Notes under the pieces: generated by a model
Database searches by the model: none
What the model was told of the DNA's origin: nothing
What the model saw: only the letters and a program-made list of their open reading frames with translations
Program-made: the position numbers and the translations under genes
Shown: positions 26,135 through 34,376 of the stretch, piece by piece
How the letters are laid out: each line of letters begins with the position of its first letter
How positions within the stretch are numbered: position 1 is the first letter of the stretch
Origin: Neoluteolibacter marinus
Lineage (GTDB): Bacteria; Verrucomicrobiota; Verrucomicrobiia; Verrucomicrobiales; Akkermansiaceae
Assembly (NCBI RefSeq): GCF_014904755.1
Contig: NZ_JACZFQ010000071.1
Span: 1-44,878, forward strand
DNA length: 44,878 bases
Direction of reading: 5' to 3'

Positions 26135-27619
26135 ATGGCTCTCCACCCCATCACCGCTCGATCTTTTCTCGCCTTCTGCCTATCGTGGCTGAGCGTGGCC
26201 GGGGAGACGATCGAGGTGCCGGTGACGACCCTCAAGATCGCCCGGCCTGCCGGCCGCGCGCTCGAGGAACCTGTGCCGCGGCCCCTGCTGATGGTGCGTG
26301 TCGAGGAGCGCGGGGAGACCTTCGACGATCCGATGGTCACTTCCTACTGGACCTTCGATCCGGCCAGTCCCGGCGAGGGCCTGCGGAAGAAATTCAGCGG
26401 GCCGGGGAATGACCAGTATCTGCGCTTCATCACCCCGCTTTTCGGCGGCTGGGGCCTGGCCTGCGGCCGCCTGGACTCAGGGAAGGAACCGGCGGACGGT
26501 AACTCGATGTTTTGGTTTGATCTCGTCAATGGAAGGGTGGGGGAGAAGGTCGGTGGCCACCCTTCGCAGGCACGGCTCGATGAGCAAGGTCTCACCTACG
26601 AGCGCCATGGTAGCCTGGAGGGCACTGCGCTTTCCGCGTCGCGCGTCGTGCGCCTCGATCCGCTTGACGGGACGATGCGCACCACCGAGATGCCACTCGC
26701 CTATTCCCGCTGGCTCGATCACGAAGAAGTGATGGGCGTCGCCCGGATCGATGGCTCATTGAAGATCGTTCGTCTCCATGTGGGCCGCTCCCGTGCCGAG
26801 GTAATCGGGGGCTTGCCCGAGGGGTTCGACACCCCGTCAAAGGCCGGTTATGACGGTGCCACGGGAGTTTATCCGGCGGGAGGCAAGACCGCCGACGGTG
26901 TTTACGCGATCAGCGGATTCGGCCTGTGGTTTTTGCCGGAGGGCGGGGAGTGGCATCGGGTGGCCAAGGATGTCCACATCGTCAAAACCTTCGGCGGCGT
27001 GGCGCCTCAATTGCCGGTCCGCTACCTTGGAAACGGGCGCTTCGCGGTGGCCAGGACTACCCGTGATGAGGTGCCGGTTCCCGACGACTTCGCCGAGGAC
27101 GAGCAGGTCTTCGGGGCGGCGGAGGCGGTCACGATGCTGATCGACGGCCGCAGTGGTGAACGGATCGCCGAGTCAGCACCCGTGGTCTACAACCACAACC
27201 CGCCGTTGGAGATCCCCGGCGAGTGGTGGGCTCCGGGCTACGAGCCAGCCGGGCCTGTTCCACCGAAGGAGCGGGCCTCACGGTTCCAATGGGAAGGGGA
27301 GACGCGGACGATCCGCTTCGCCGGCGATCGTTCATTGAAATTGGAAGAGGGCCGGAAATGCGCGCTTTCCGGCGATGGCCGCTTGCTGCTGGTCTATGAG
27401 GACTTCCCGAAAAGCGTCGGTGGCAAGACCACGGTCACCCTGCAGGTGGCCGATGGCGAAAGCGGGGAAGTCCATCGATTGAGCATTGCGTCGGAGTTCC
27501 CCGATGTGATGGTCGAAGCCTCGTGGCAGGTGCTTTGCGCGGAGCACCCCGACCCACAGCTTCTCCGCGGATTCCGGGCGGAGCGAAGCGATCCTTTCCG
27601 CGAACCTTGGGGCAACTGA
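26135..27619 (+). CDS. Exported protein of unknown function
   Basis: I do not recognise the family. The ATG at 26135 gives 494 residues; an in-frame ATG at 26093 would add 14 residues before the signal peptide and is less likely. The signal peptide is MALHPITARSFLAFCLSWLSVAG. The rest is soluble and rich in short beta-strand-like segments (WFDLVNGRVGEKVGG, YRITGFGLWFLPEGG-like, GNGRFAVAR, LSGDGRLLLVYEDFP), suggesting a beta-propeller. It is the only plus-strand gene among the second and third groups of pectin genes. It diverges from the esterase fusion across a short gap holding an inverted-motif copy, and it ends six bases before the convergent GH106 gene, so the transcripts must overlap. 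A role in pectin use is inferred from position only; no catalytic motif was found. Confidence 0.75.
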   Translation: MALHPITARSFLAFCLSWLSVAGETIEVPVTTLKIARPAGRALEEPVPRPLLMVRVEERGETFDDPMVTSYWTFDPASPGEGLRKKFSGPGNDQYLRFITPLFGGWGLACGRLDSGKEPADGNSMFWFDLVNGRVGEKVGGHPSQARLDEQGLTYERHGSLEGTALSASRVVRLDPLDGTMRTTEMPLAYSRWLDHEEVMGVARIDGSLKIVRLHVGRSRAEVIGGLPEGFDTPSKAGYDGATGVYPAGGKTADGVYAISGFGLWFLPEGGEWHRVAKDVHIVKTFGGVAPQLPVRYLGNGRFAVARTTRDEVPVPDDFAEDEQVFGAAEAVTMLIDGRSGERIAESAPVVYNHNPPLEIPGEWWAPGYEPAGPVPPKERASRFQWEGETRTIRFAGDRSLKLEEGRKCALSGDGRLLLVYEDFPKSVGGKTTVTLQVADGESGEVHRLSIASEFPDVMVEASWQVLCAEHPDPQLLRGFRAERSDPFREPWGN

Positions 27620-27625
27620 AGGTGT

Positions 27626-30247
27626 CTAGCGGATCGGGATTAGCGCCACCGGGCCGAGCAGGCCGGAGGGCAGGGGTTTCCAGCCGGAGGCGTCGAAGGG
27701 CTTGTAGTCGATGTTGACGAAGTTGATCTCGTGGAAGGACTTCCAGGGGACCTTGCGGCGGTCGAGCTCGGCGATGCGGTTGGCGGCGAGGTTGGTGACC
27801 TCGATTTCGAGGACGTTCTTGCCGGCTTGAAGCAAGCGGCTGACCTCAAGCCGGTGAGGCGGAGCCCAGCAGGTGCCGGCGTCCTTGCCGTTAAGTTTCA
27901 CACTCGCGGTGTGTGCGACTTCGCCGAGATCGAGCAGGGCGGGGGCGGCTGCGGGCAGGTCGAATTCCAGCCGGTAAAGCGCGGTGCCGGAGAAATTGCG
28001 GTAGCTGGCGTCGGGTCGCTCGGTCCACGAACCGAGCTGCGTCGTCTCGAAGGTTTCGGGTCGCTCCGGACCTCCCTCGAGGAAGCGGACGTTCCAGGTG
28101 CCTGTGAGGGTGATGGGGGCGCCCGCGGCTTCGGGTTCGTTCCAAGTGGCTCCCTCGGCCTGCTTGTCACGGAAAGTGCGAATGATGCGGGACTCGCCGG
28201 GCGCGAGGACGAGGCGGATGCCATTAGTCGTGGCGACGACGCCGCGGCGGTCGTGCATCGGATCGAAAAGCACTGCGGACTTCATCGGGGTGGCGAACTT
28301 GACCCGCACGTCGATGGCTTTGCCCGAGCGGTTGACGATGAAGTAGCTCCATCCATCCGGTTGGCGACGACGGACGAAGCGCAGGCCGTGTTCGGCCATC
28401 GCTTCGCCCTCGATGCCCGCGGCTGCCAGGGCTGCGGGTAGCTTCGTGTCGACGAGGAGGGATCCCTTGTCGCGGGGCATGGCTCCGAAAGCCTCTGACA
28501 GGGCGGCCCGGCGCTCCTCCAGCCGACCGAATCCGGGGACATCATCGGGGAGTGGTCCGAGGAAAGCGATCTTGGCCCCTTGCTTGGCCAACTCGACCAG
28601 CTTGCGGGCCGTCGCCACGGGCAGGTGTTCGGTGGCGGGGACGACCAGCAACTTGTGCTGCTGGCCACCGAGTTCAACCTTGCCATCGCGGACTCTCGTG
28701 CCGTCGAGCAAGCGGTCGGAGACGAAGTCGCAGGGGACGCCGCTTTCCCACAACTCCATGGCGGCGCGATAGAAGGTGGTGGGTTGGAGCCACTTCTCCT
28801 GGTTGTGCATGGTGAAGAGCGGCAGACCCTTTTCGCCGTCGTGCCAGATGTCCTGAACCGGGAAATAGAGCAGGACTTCGGGATCGGGCTTCCCGGACTG
28901 CAACACCGACTGGACCCGGGTCATGTAGGCATTGAAGGCCGGCAGGTCTCTCCACAGTCCGCCGTTCTCGCCCATGTGGGTGGAAGCGTAGAACAGCCAA
29001 CCCGGCCAGCCGGCGTCCTCCGGAGTGTAGGGGATGCCGTGGAAGAAAAGGTGGTTCACGCCGCCGAGCCAGACGAAATCCGCGGCCTCCTTCAGCTCCT
29101 TCGGCGTGACCTGGAAGTGTTCGTCGAGCCAGGTGAAGGTTTCGGCCGAGACCAGCTTCTTTCCGGTCACGTGGGCGGCGGACGAGGCGAACTGCAGCAT
29201 CGGGATCTGCGCCTCATCGACGTGGCGGAAAATCTCGGTCTCCGGGATGTCGGCGACGGCGTAGTGGTCCAACAGATTGCCGGGCGAACCGTGGGCCTGG
29301 TTGCGGGTCAGGCTGCCGCGCTGCTTCGCCCAGTCGTGCCACTTGGCGAGATACCCGCGGTGCAGGTCGCTCAAGGTCGCCCGGTAGTCGGCGCGGACGC
29401 GTGCCACCGTTTCCGCATCGCCTTCGCCGTGGAAAGCGGGGAGCTGATCGCGCAGGTCGTAGCCGCGGAGTTCGGCGAAGCGCTCGAACAAACCGTCGGT
29501 CCAGGCGGCACCGTAGTATTCAAAGGAATCGTGGAAGTGGGCGCGGGGTTCGGGCACGCCGGGGTGGTCGAGTGCCTCGTCGAAGTGCTCGAGGTAGCCG
29601 CCGATCGCCTGTGCCGAGAAGGGATCGAGCACCCAGCCCGCGCCGCCCGGAGCGGCGCGCTTCACCTTCTGGATGCCGTGCTTCGAGACCAGTCCATGTA
29701 CCCTCCACTCGCCGGCGGGTGGTGTCCACGCCAGCCGGCCATCCTGGACCTTGCTGGTCAGATCGATGGCGTCGCCTTGTTCCGGCCAGGCGGACAGGGC
29801 TTCCAGCTTGCCTTGCGGCAGCTTGAGAATCAGTTCCCGTCCGCCGCTCGCCTTGGCGATCACGCTTTCGAGGGACGCGGAGGCATCCTTGCTCTCGACC
29901 CATGGACCGCCAAAGGGCCAGCCGGTGCCGGTGGTCAGATCGAGGCCCATGCCGAGCCTTGCTGCTTCCCGGGCGGTTTGGGCGTAGGCGTCGGTCCACG
30001 GTTTCGACAAGAAGGCAAGGTCGCGGTCCTCGTAGCCCTTGGCACCGTAGATCGGGCAGATCTCGACCCCGCCGATCCCGGCCTTCGAAAAGCCCTCGAG
30101 CTGGCGGATCAGGTTGGCCTCGTCCACGCCGCTACCCAGCCACCACCAGCGGGTCCACGGCTTCGCTTCCGCGGTGACCTCGGGCCAGTCGGTGTCGGCC
30201 GCAAGTGCCAGCGGGGCGAGGAAGGTGAGCAGCAGCAGGGGTTTCAT
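27626..30247 (-). CDS. Alpha-L-rhamnosidase, glycoside hydrolase family 106
   Basis: The 873-residue exported protein has a signal peptide (1-16), then the GH106 opening WTRWWWLGSGVDEANLIRQLEGFSKAGIGGVEI (residues 31-63), GLDLTTGTGWPFGGPWV (101-117), a TIM-barrel region with HDSFEYYG (239-246), SAETFTW (367-373) and GGVNHLFFHGIPYTPE (395-410). A C-terminal jelly-roll (about 715-873; TGTWNVRFLEGGP, GTALYRLEFDLP, SVKLNGKDAGTCWAPP) resembles carbohydrate-binding folds. Length and layout are normal for the family. GH106 enzymes release alpha-L-rhamnose from RG-I, RG-II or other glycans. Together with PL4 upstream it should trim rhamnose from the oligosaccharides produced by the lyases. The start is ATG, with an inverted-motif copy 38-54 bp upstream. 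Confidence 0.92.
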   Translation of the reverse strand: MKPLLLLTFLAPLALAADTDWPEVTAEAKPWTRWWWLGSGVDEANLIRQLEGFSKAGIGGVEICPIYGAKGYEDRDLAFLSKPWTDAYAQTAREAARLGMGLDLTTGTGWPFGGPWVESKDASASLESVIAKASGGRELILKLPQGKLEALSAWPEQGDAIDLTSKVQDGRLAWTPPAGEWRVHGLVSKHGIQKVKRAAPGGAGWVLDPFSAQAIGGYLEHFDEALDHPGVPEPRAHFHDSFEYYGAAWTDGLFERFAELRGYDLRDQLPAFHGEGDAETVARVRADYRATLSDLHRGYLAKWHDWAKQRGSLTRNQAHGSPGNLLDHYAVADIPETEIFRHVDEAQIPMLQFASSAAHVTGKKLVSAETFTWLDEHFQVTPKELKEAADFVWLGGVNHLFFHGIPYTPEDAGWPGWLFYASTHMGENGGLWRDLPAFNAYMTRVQSVLQSGKPDPEVLLYFPVQDIWHDGEKGLPLFTMHNQEKWLQPTTFYRAAMELWESGVPCDFVSDRLLDGTRVRDGKVELGGQQHKLLVVPATEHLPVATARKLVELAKQGAKIAFLGPLPDDVPGFGRLEERRAALSEAFGAMPRDKGSLLVDTKLPAALAAAGIEGEAMAEHGLRFVRRRQPDGWSYFIVNRSGKAIDVRVKFATPMKSAVLFDPMHDRRGVVATTNGIRLVLAPGESRIIRTFRDKQAEGATWNEPEAAGAPITLTGTWNVRFLEGGPERPETFETTQLGSWTERPDASYRNFSGTALYRLEFDLPAAAPALLDLGEVAHTASVKLNGKDAGTCWAPPHRLEVSRLLQAGKNVLEIEVTNLAANRIAELDRRKVPWKSFHEINFVNIDYKPFDASGWKPLPSGLLGPVALIPIR

Positions 30248-30284
30248 GGAACCCCATCAAGGACGGGAACTCCGGCGGGTTCAA

Positions 30285-30301
30285 TCACCCGAATCGGGTT
30301 A
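30285..30301 (-). promoter_or_regulatory. Candidate operator, RG-I locus motif copy 3
   Basis: On the minus strand the site reads TAACCCGATTCGGGTGA; its core ACCCGATTCGGGT is a perfect inverted repeat with a one-base centre. Spacing between half-sites is one base longer than in the other copies. It lies in the 66-bp gap between PL4 and GH106, 38 bp upstream of the GH106 start. Confidence 0.45.
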
Positions 30302-30313
30302 TGATGGCGGCAG

Positions 30314-32191
30314 TCACGACCGGTCGGCCTGTGCCCGCGAGTTGTCCACCCGCTCCAGCCGCAGGTAGTCGTAAAGCAGCCCTTGATGCCAAACCCGACC
30401 GCTGAGGCGCAGTTCGAGGACGTTCTCTCCCTCCTGCAGGTCGCCGGCGGGGATCGGGAATCCGAGCTCGGTGAGCAGGCCGCGATGGCCGTCGCGGTGC
30501 ATCACGCCGTTCTCACGGAGCCTGCCGCTATCGCCGAGGTTGTTGCCGTTGATCGACACGTGGAGCCGGTCGCCCTCGCGGTGGCCGCAGAGCGCGATCC
30601 TGAGGACGTGGTCGGCGGGCTCTTCGAGGTTGAAACGAAGTTTCCAGATCGAGTCGCCGAGGACCCGGCCCTTGTCGTCGAGGCGAAGGGGCTGGCAGAA
30701 GTTCCAGTCCTTCCGCCAATCGCTGCTGCCGACGGTGAAATCGACCCCGTCGGGGAACTCCTTCTGGTATTTGAAATACTGGCCCCATTGCCAGTAGTAG
30801 CCGCCGTTGCGGAACTCCCGCGAGTCGCGATCGGGCACTCCGATTTCCCAGACCGTCGGGCCACTGCGGGCGGGTTGCCACTCGACTTTCCCGAGATCCA
30901 GCGGATGACCTCGGGAGACGACGATTTCGCTGCGCTGGAATTCGCCGAGCACCCCCTTGGCAAATGCCCTCAGGACATAGGTGCCCGGGCGGACGGAGCC
31001 GAGGCGGAAGCGGCCGTCGGCCCCGGCTTTCGCCCAGTACTGGTAGTGCTTCCCGTCGCGTTGCCATCCGACCGTCTCGCCGCCGCGCCGCGAGCGGCTT
31101 TCGTAGTCGGGCGATGTGAGGCCGATCCACAGCGTGCCGGGGCTTGGGCTGCCAGGCAGGTCTTTGACGGTGATCCGGCCGGTGACCGGAAGCCGGGATC
31201 CAGCCGCGTAGAGCGGGTCCTCGACCCAGGCATACGGCCATTTGAGGTTCTCGGCGGCGGCGGTCTTCATCGCCTTGTTCCACAGTTCCAGGGCATCGCC
31301 GCCCTGGTTGGTGTGAAGCAGGAAGGGTCCGATGACCTTCGCCCAGGCTTCGTCGGTCTTCACCGCCAGCGAGCTACCACCGTAGTGGCTGCCATGCCAC
31401 ATGTTCAGCAGCACCGGCCGGCCGCCGGGATTGACGTCGAGGTGGCCGGTTAGCTCGGGCTTGGTGGGACCTCCTGCGATGTATTCGAGGGAAGGATTCA
31501 CCATCCACAGGCCGATCTGCTTTTCCGATGAGGACCAGCCATAGGCCGGCGACTCCGAAAACAGGGCGGAGTAGCCGTACTTGTGCTCGGGCTGGCCTTT
31601 GTGGATGCCCGTGGTGAGCCGGCGCGCTTCCTTGAGATTCAGGGGGCTGGCGTTGTCCCAATCGTCCCCGGTGGGCATTTTCCGCGAGCGATCGGCGTCG
31701 ATGGTCAACCAATCGAACACCCGGGGATCCGGCTTCACCACGAAGCGCGCCTCGCCGACCGAGAAGCCCGGCATCCCGGGGGCGTGTTCGAAGCGACCGC
31801 GGATATGCAGCCCTTCTGCGCCGTCCAGAAGCGTGTAGTGAAAGGACGCGTTCACCGGCAAGGTCCCGGCAGCCCCTTGATAAGGACAGTTCAGGACCAC
31901 CTCGCCGAGCTTGCCGCCGGCGATCGAGATTTCGGTGGTGGCAGGCCGGGGAAAGCCCTGTGCCCGGCCGTTTTCCGAACCTCCGGATAGCGACCAGTAG
32001 CCGGTTCCGCCGCGGATCAGCTCCTGCCCGTCCCGACTGAGAGACACCACGGTGGCCCTCGATTTGTCGATCCGGGCCGAAATCCGGTCGTTCTCCAGCA
32101 GGTAGGTGCGGCCCTCGTCGCGAACCCGGACTTCGGCGGAAGCCGTCGCGAGAAGGGCGGTGGCGAGAAGGGCTTGGAATGGGTTCGGCAT
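30314..32191 (-). CDS. Rhamnogalacturonate lyase, polysaccharide lyase family 4
   Basis: The 625-residue exported protein (signal peptide 1-19) shows the three-part layout of PL4: a catalytic beta-sandwich (about 20-340), an Fn3-like middle domain (about 345-430; LPVTGRITVKDLPG, GTYVLRAFAKGVLGEF) and a C-terminal CBM-like domain (about 440-620; TVWEIGVPDRDSREFRNG, GLLYDYLRLERV). PL4 enzymes cut the alpha-1,4 link between rhamnose and galacturonate in RG-I. By position, K204 in EHKYGYSA and H266 or H269 in NMWHGSHYGG are the probable catalytic lysine and histidine, but I cannot align them here. It starts at ATG 32191, with an inverted-motif copy 63 bp upstream, and precedes GH106 in the same direction. 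Confidence 0.92.
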   Translation of the reverse strand: MPNPFQALLATALLATASAEVRVRDEGRTYLLENDRISARIDKSRATVVSLSRDGQELIRGGTGYWSLSGGSENGRAQGFPRPATTEISIAGGKLGEVVLNCPYQGAAGTLPVNASFHYTLLDGAEGLHIRGRFEHAPGMPGFSVGEARFVVKPDPRVFDWLTIDADRSRKMPTGDDWDNASPLNLKEARRLTTGIHKGQPEHKYGYSALFSESPAYGWSSSEKQIGLWMVNPSLEYIAGGPTKPELTGHLDVNPGGRPVLLNMWHGSHYGGSSLAVKTDEAWAKVIGPFLLHTNQGGDALELWNKAMKTAAAENLKWPYAWVEDPLYAAGSRLPVTGRITVKDLPGSPSPGTLWIGLTSPDYESRSRRGGETVGWQRDGKHYQYWAKAGADGRFRLGSVRPGTYVLRAFAKGVLGEFQRSEIVVSRGHPLDLGKVEWQPARSGPTVWEIGVPDRDSREFRNGGYYWQWGQYFKYQKEFPDGVDFTVGSSDWRKDWNFCQPLRLDDKGRVLGDSIWKLRFNLEEPADHVLRIALCGHREGDRLHVSINGNNLGDSGRLRENGVMHRDGHRGLLTELGFPIPAGDLQEGENVLELRLSGRVWHQGLLYDYLRLERVDNSRAQADRS

Positions 32192-32253
32192 GGAAATCCG
32201 GGTGTAAACGGTGGCGACACGCCAAACTGGCGGCGATTCGGAGGCTAGGCGAG

Positions 32254-32269
32254 CCCCCCGATGGGGTTA
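32254..32269 (-). promoter_or_regulatory. Candidate operator, RG-I locus motif copy 4
   Basis: On the minus strand it reads TAACCCCATCGGGGGG. It lies 63-78 bp upstream of the PL4 start, in the 157-bp gap shared with the divergent topoisomerase gene. The gap has no other clear element. Confidence 0.45.
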
Positions 32270-32348
32270 AATGCCGGCGGCATCGAGTTTCGGTTCTCCG
32301 CAGCTCCGCACTTGCACGGTCCGGCCTGAGGCCCAAGCATCCGCGCGC

Positions 32349-34328
32349 ATGACCCACGACCCGGACCAACACGCCTCCCTCGGGGCGATGTATTCCGACT
32401 ACTTCCTCGACTACGCCTCCTACGTCATCCTCGAACGCGCGGTGCCGCACCTGAATGACGGCCTCAAGCCGGTCCAGCGGCGGATCCTCCATTCCCTCAA
32501 GGAGCTCGACGACGGCCGCTACAACAAGGTCGCCAACGTCGTCGGCAACACGATGAAGTACCACCCGCACGGCGACCAGTCGATCGGCGACGCGATGGTG
32601 CAGCTGGGGCAAAAGGACCTGCTCATCGACTGCCAGGGAAACTGGGGCAACACCCTGACCGGCGACGGCGCCGCCGCCCCGCGCTACATCGAGGCCCGGC
32701 TGACCAAGTTCGCGCTGGATATCACCTTCAACCCGAAGACGACGGAGTGGACGCCGTCCTACGACGGCCGCAACAAGGAGCCGGTCACGCTGCCGGTCAA
32801 ATTCCCGCTGCTGCTGGCGCAGGGGGTCGAGGGCATCGCCGTCGGCCTCGCGTGCAAGATGCTGCCGCACAATTTCATCGAGCTGATCGACGCCTCGATC
32901 TGCGCCCTCCGCAAGGAGCCCTTCGAGCTGGTGCCTGACTTCCCGACCGGCGGGATCATGGACGCCAGCGACTACAAGGACGGCCTGCGCGGCGGCCGGG
33001 TCCGCGTCCGTGCCCGCATCACCGCGGAGAAGAAGAACTTGCTGCGGATCACCGAGATTCCCTTCGGGACCACCACCGGCGGGTTGATGGATTCGATCGT
33101 CGCGGCGGCGGACAAGGGAAAGATCAAGATCGCCAAGATCGAGGACAACACTGCCGCCGACGTCGACATTCTGGTTCACCTGCCGTCCGGCGTGGACGCG
33201 GAGAACTTGCGCGACGCGCTCTACGCCTTCACCGACTGCGAGCTCAGCCTTTCGCCGAACGCCTGCGTCATCGCCGATGACAAGCCGCAGTTCCTCGGGG
33301 TCTCGGAGATCCTCAAGCGCAACGCCGAGCAGACCAAGGAGCTGCTCAGGATGGAGCTCGAGATCCGCCTCGGCGAACTTGCGGAGAAGTGGCATTTCAG
33401 CTCGCTGGAGAAGATCTTCATCGAGAACCGGATCTACCGAGACATCGAGGAATGCACCACCTGGGAGGCCGTGCTGAAGGCCATCGACGACGGCTTGAAG
33501 CCGTTCAAGAAGCTGCTCAAGCGCGAGGTCACCGAGGAGGATCTGGTCCGCTTGACCGAGATCAAGATCAAGCGGATCTCGAAGTTCGACTCCTTCAAGG
33601 CCGACGAGGAGATCAAGAAGCTTGAGGACGACATCGCCGAGACCGAGAAGAACCTCCGCAACCTGACCCGCTACTCGGTCCGCTGGTTCGAGGAACTGAA
33701 GAAAAAATACAGCAAGGGCCGCGAGCGGAAGACCGAAATCTCCTCCTTCGAGCGCGTCGACCGCACCCAGGTCATCCTCGCGACCGAGACGCTCTACCTC
33801 GACGACAAGAACGGCTTCGCCGGCTATTCGCTCAAGAAGGAGACGCCGATCGAGAAGTGCTCGACCCTCGATGACGTGATCATCTTCGGCCAGGACGGCA
33901 AGATGCGGATCGTCAAGGTGGCGGACAAGTTCTTCGTCGGGCCGCGGCCGCTGCGGGTGGCCGTTTTCCGCAAGGACGAGGATCTGATCTATTCGCTGAT
34001 CTACCGCGACGGCAAGGACGGCGCCGTTCTGGCCAAGCGTTTCCGGGTCGGCGGGATCACCCGCGACAAGGAATACGACTTGACCAAGGGCACCAAGGGC
34101 AGCCGCATTTTTTACTTCGCCGTGCACAAGAGCGAGGCCGAGAGCGCCGATCAGCTGCTGATCGTCCACATCAAGCCCGCCCTGCGCCTGCGCAACGTGA
34201 GCCGGCCGTTCAACTTCGGCGAGGTCGCGATCAAGGGCCGCGGCAGCGGCGGCAACATCGTCACCAAGCTGCCGATCGACCGCATCGTGCGCGCGCCGAA
34301 GGACTTCGATCAGGAAGCCGGCGCGTAG
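32349..34328 (+). CDS. parC: DNA topoisomerase IV subunit A-type protein (ParC/GyrA family)
   Basis: With the ATG at 32349 the product has 659 residues. The frame is open upstream to 32271 but that extension looks non-coding. The N-terminal part carries the breakage-reunion domain of type IIA topoisomerases: YASYVILERAVPHLNDGLKPVQRRIL (23-48), HPHGD (72-76), a QGNWGN segment and PRYIEARL with the DNA-linking tyrosine Y113. A coiled-coil stretch follows (about 450-490). The sequence style (YFLDYASYVILERAVPHLNDGL, MKYHPHGDQSIGDAMV) is the form common in Bacteroidota and Verrucomicrobiota. It is shorter than typical GyrA/ParC (about 750-900), with a reduced C-terminal domain. No parE or gyrB is adjacent in this window. 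It diverges from PL4 and is functionally unrelated to the pectin genes. Confidence 0.88.
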   Translation: MTHDPDQHASLGAMYSDYFLDYASYVILERAVPHLNDGLKPVQRRILHSLKELDDGRYNKVANVVGNTMKYHPHGDQSIGDAMVQLGQKDLLIDCQGNWGNTLTGDGAAAPRYIEARLTKFALDITFNPKTTEWTPSYDGRNKEPVTLPVKFPLLLAQGVEGIAVGLACKMLPHNFIELIDASICALRKEPFELVPDFPTGGIMDASDYKDGLRGGRVRVRARITAEKKNLLRITEIPFGTTTGGLMDSIVAAADKGKIKIAKIEDNTAADVDILVHLPSGVDAENLRDALYAFTDCELSLSPNACVIADDKPQFLGVSEILKRNAEQTKELLRMELEIRLGELAEKWHFSSLEKIFIENRIYRDIEECTTWEAVLKAIDDGLKPFKKLLKREVTEEDLVRLTEIKIKRISKFDSFKADEEIKKLEDDIAETEKNLRNLTRYSVRWFEELKKKYSKGRERKTEISSFERVDRTQVILATETLYLDDKNGFAGYSLKKETPIEKCSTLDDVIIFGQDGKMRIVKVADKFFVGPRPLRVAVFRKDEDLIYSLIYRDGKDGAVLAKRFRVGGITRDKEYDLTKGTKGSRIFYFAVHKSEAESADQLLIVHIKPALRLRNVSRPFNFGEVAIKGRGSGGNIVTKLPIDRIVRAPKDFDQEAGA

Positions 34329-34341
34329 ATGGGCAGGTTCG

Positions 34342-34373
34342 GCTGGTCGTGGTGTCTGGACATCACGGCCAGC
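34342..34373. terminator. Long hairpin between convergent genes
   Basis: Arms gctggtcgtggtg (34342-34354) and catcacggccagc (34361-34373) pair over 13 bases with two G-T wobbles around a six-base loop. It lies 14 bases after the topoisomerase stop and directly against the stop of the minus-strand gene at 34377. No T run follows on either side, so it is a probable bidirectional terminator or transcript-end stabiliser. Confidence 0.6.
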
Positions 34374-34376
34374 AGG

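Noticed and set aside
23911-26412. Plus-strand open frame of 833 codons
   Set aside because: Mirror of the esterase fusion, whose catalytic motifs are intact on the minus strand.
31374-34169. Minus-strand open frame of 931 codons spanning the topoisomerase gene and part of PL4
   Set aside because: It is antisense to the topoisomerase gene and out of frame with PL4; both genes have strong family signatures.
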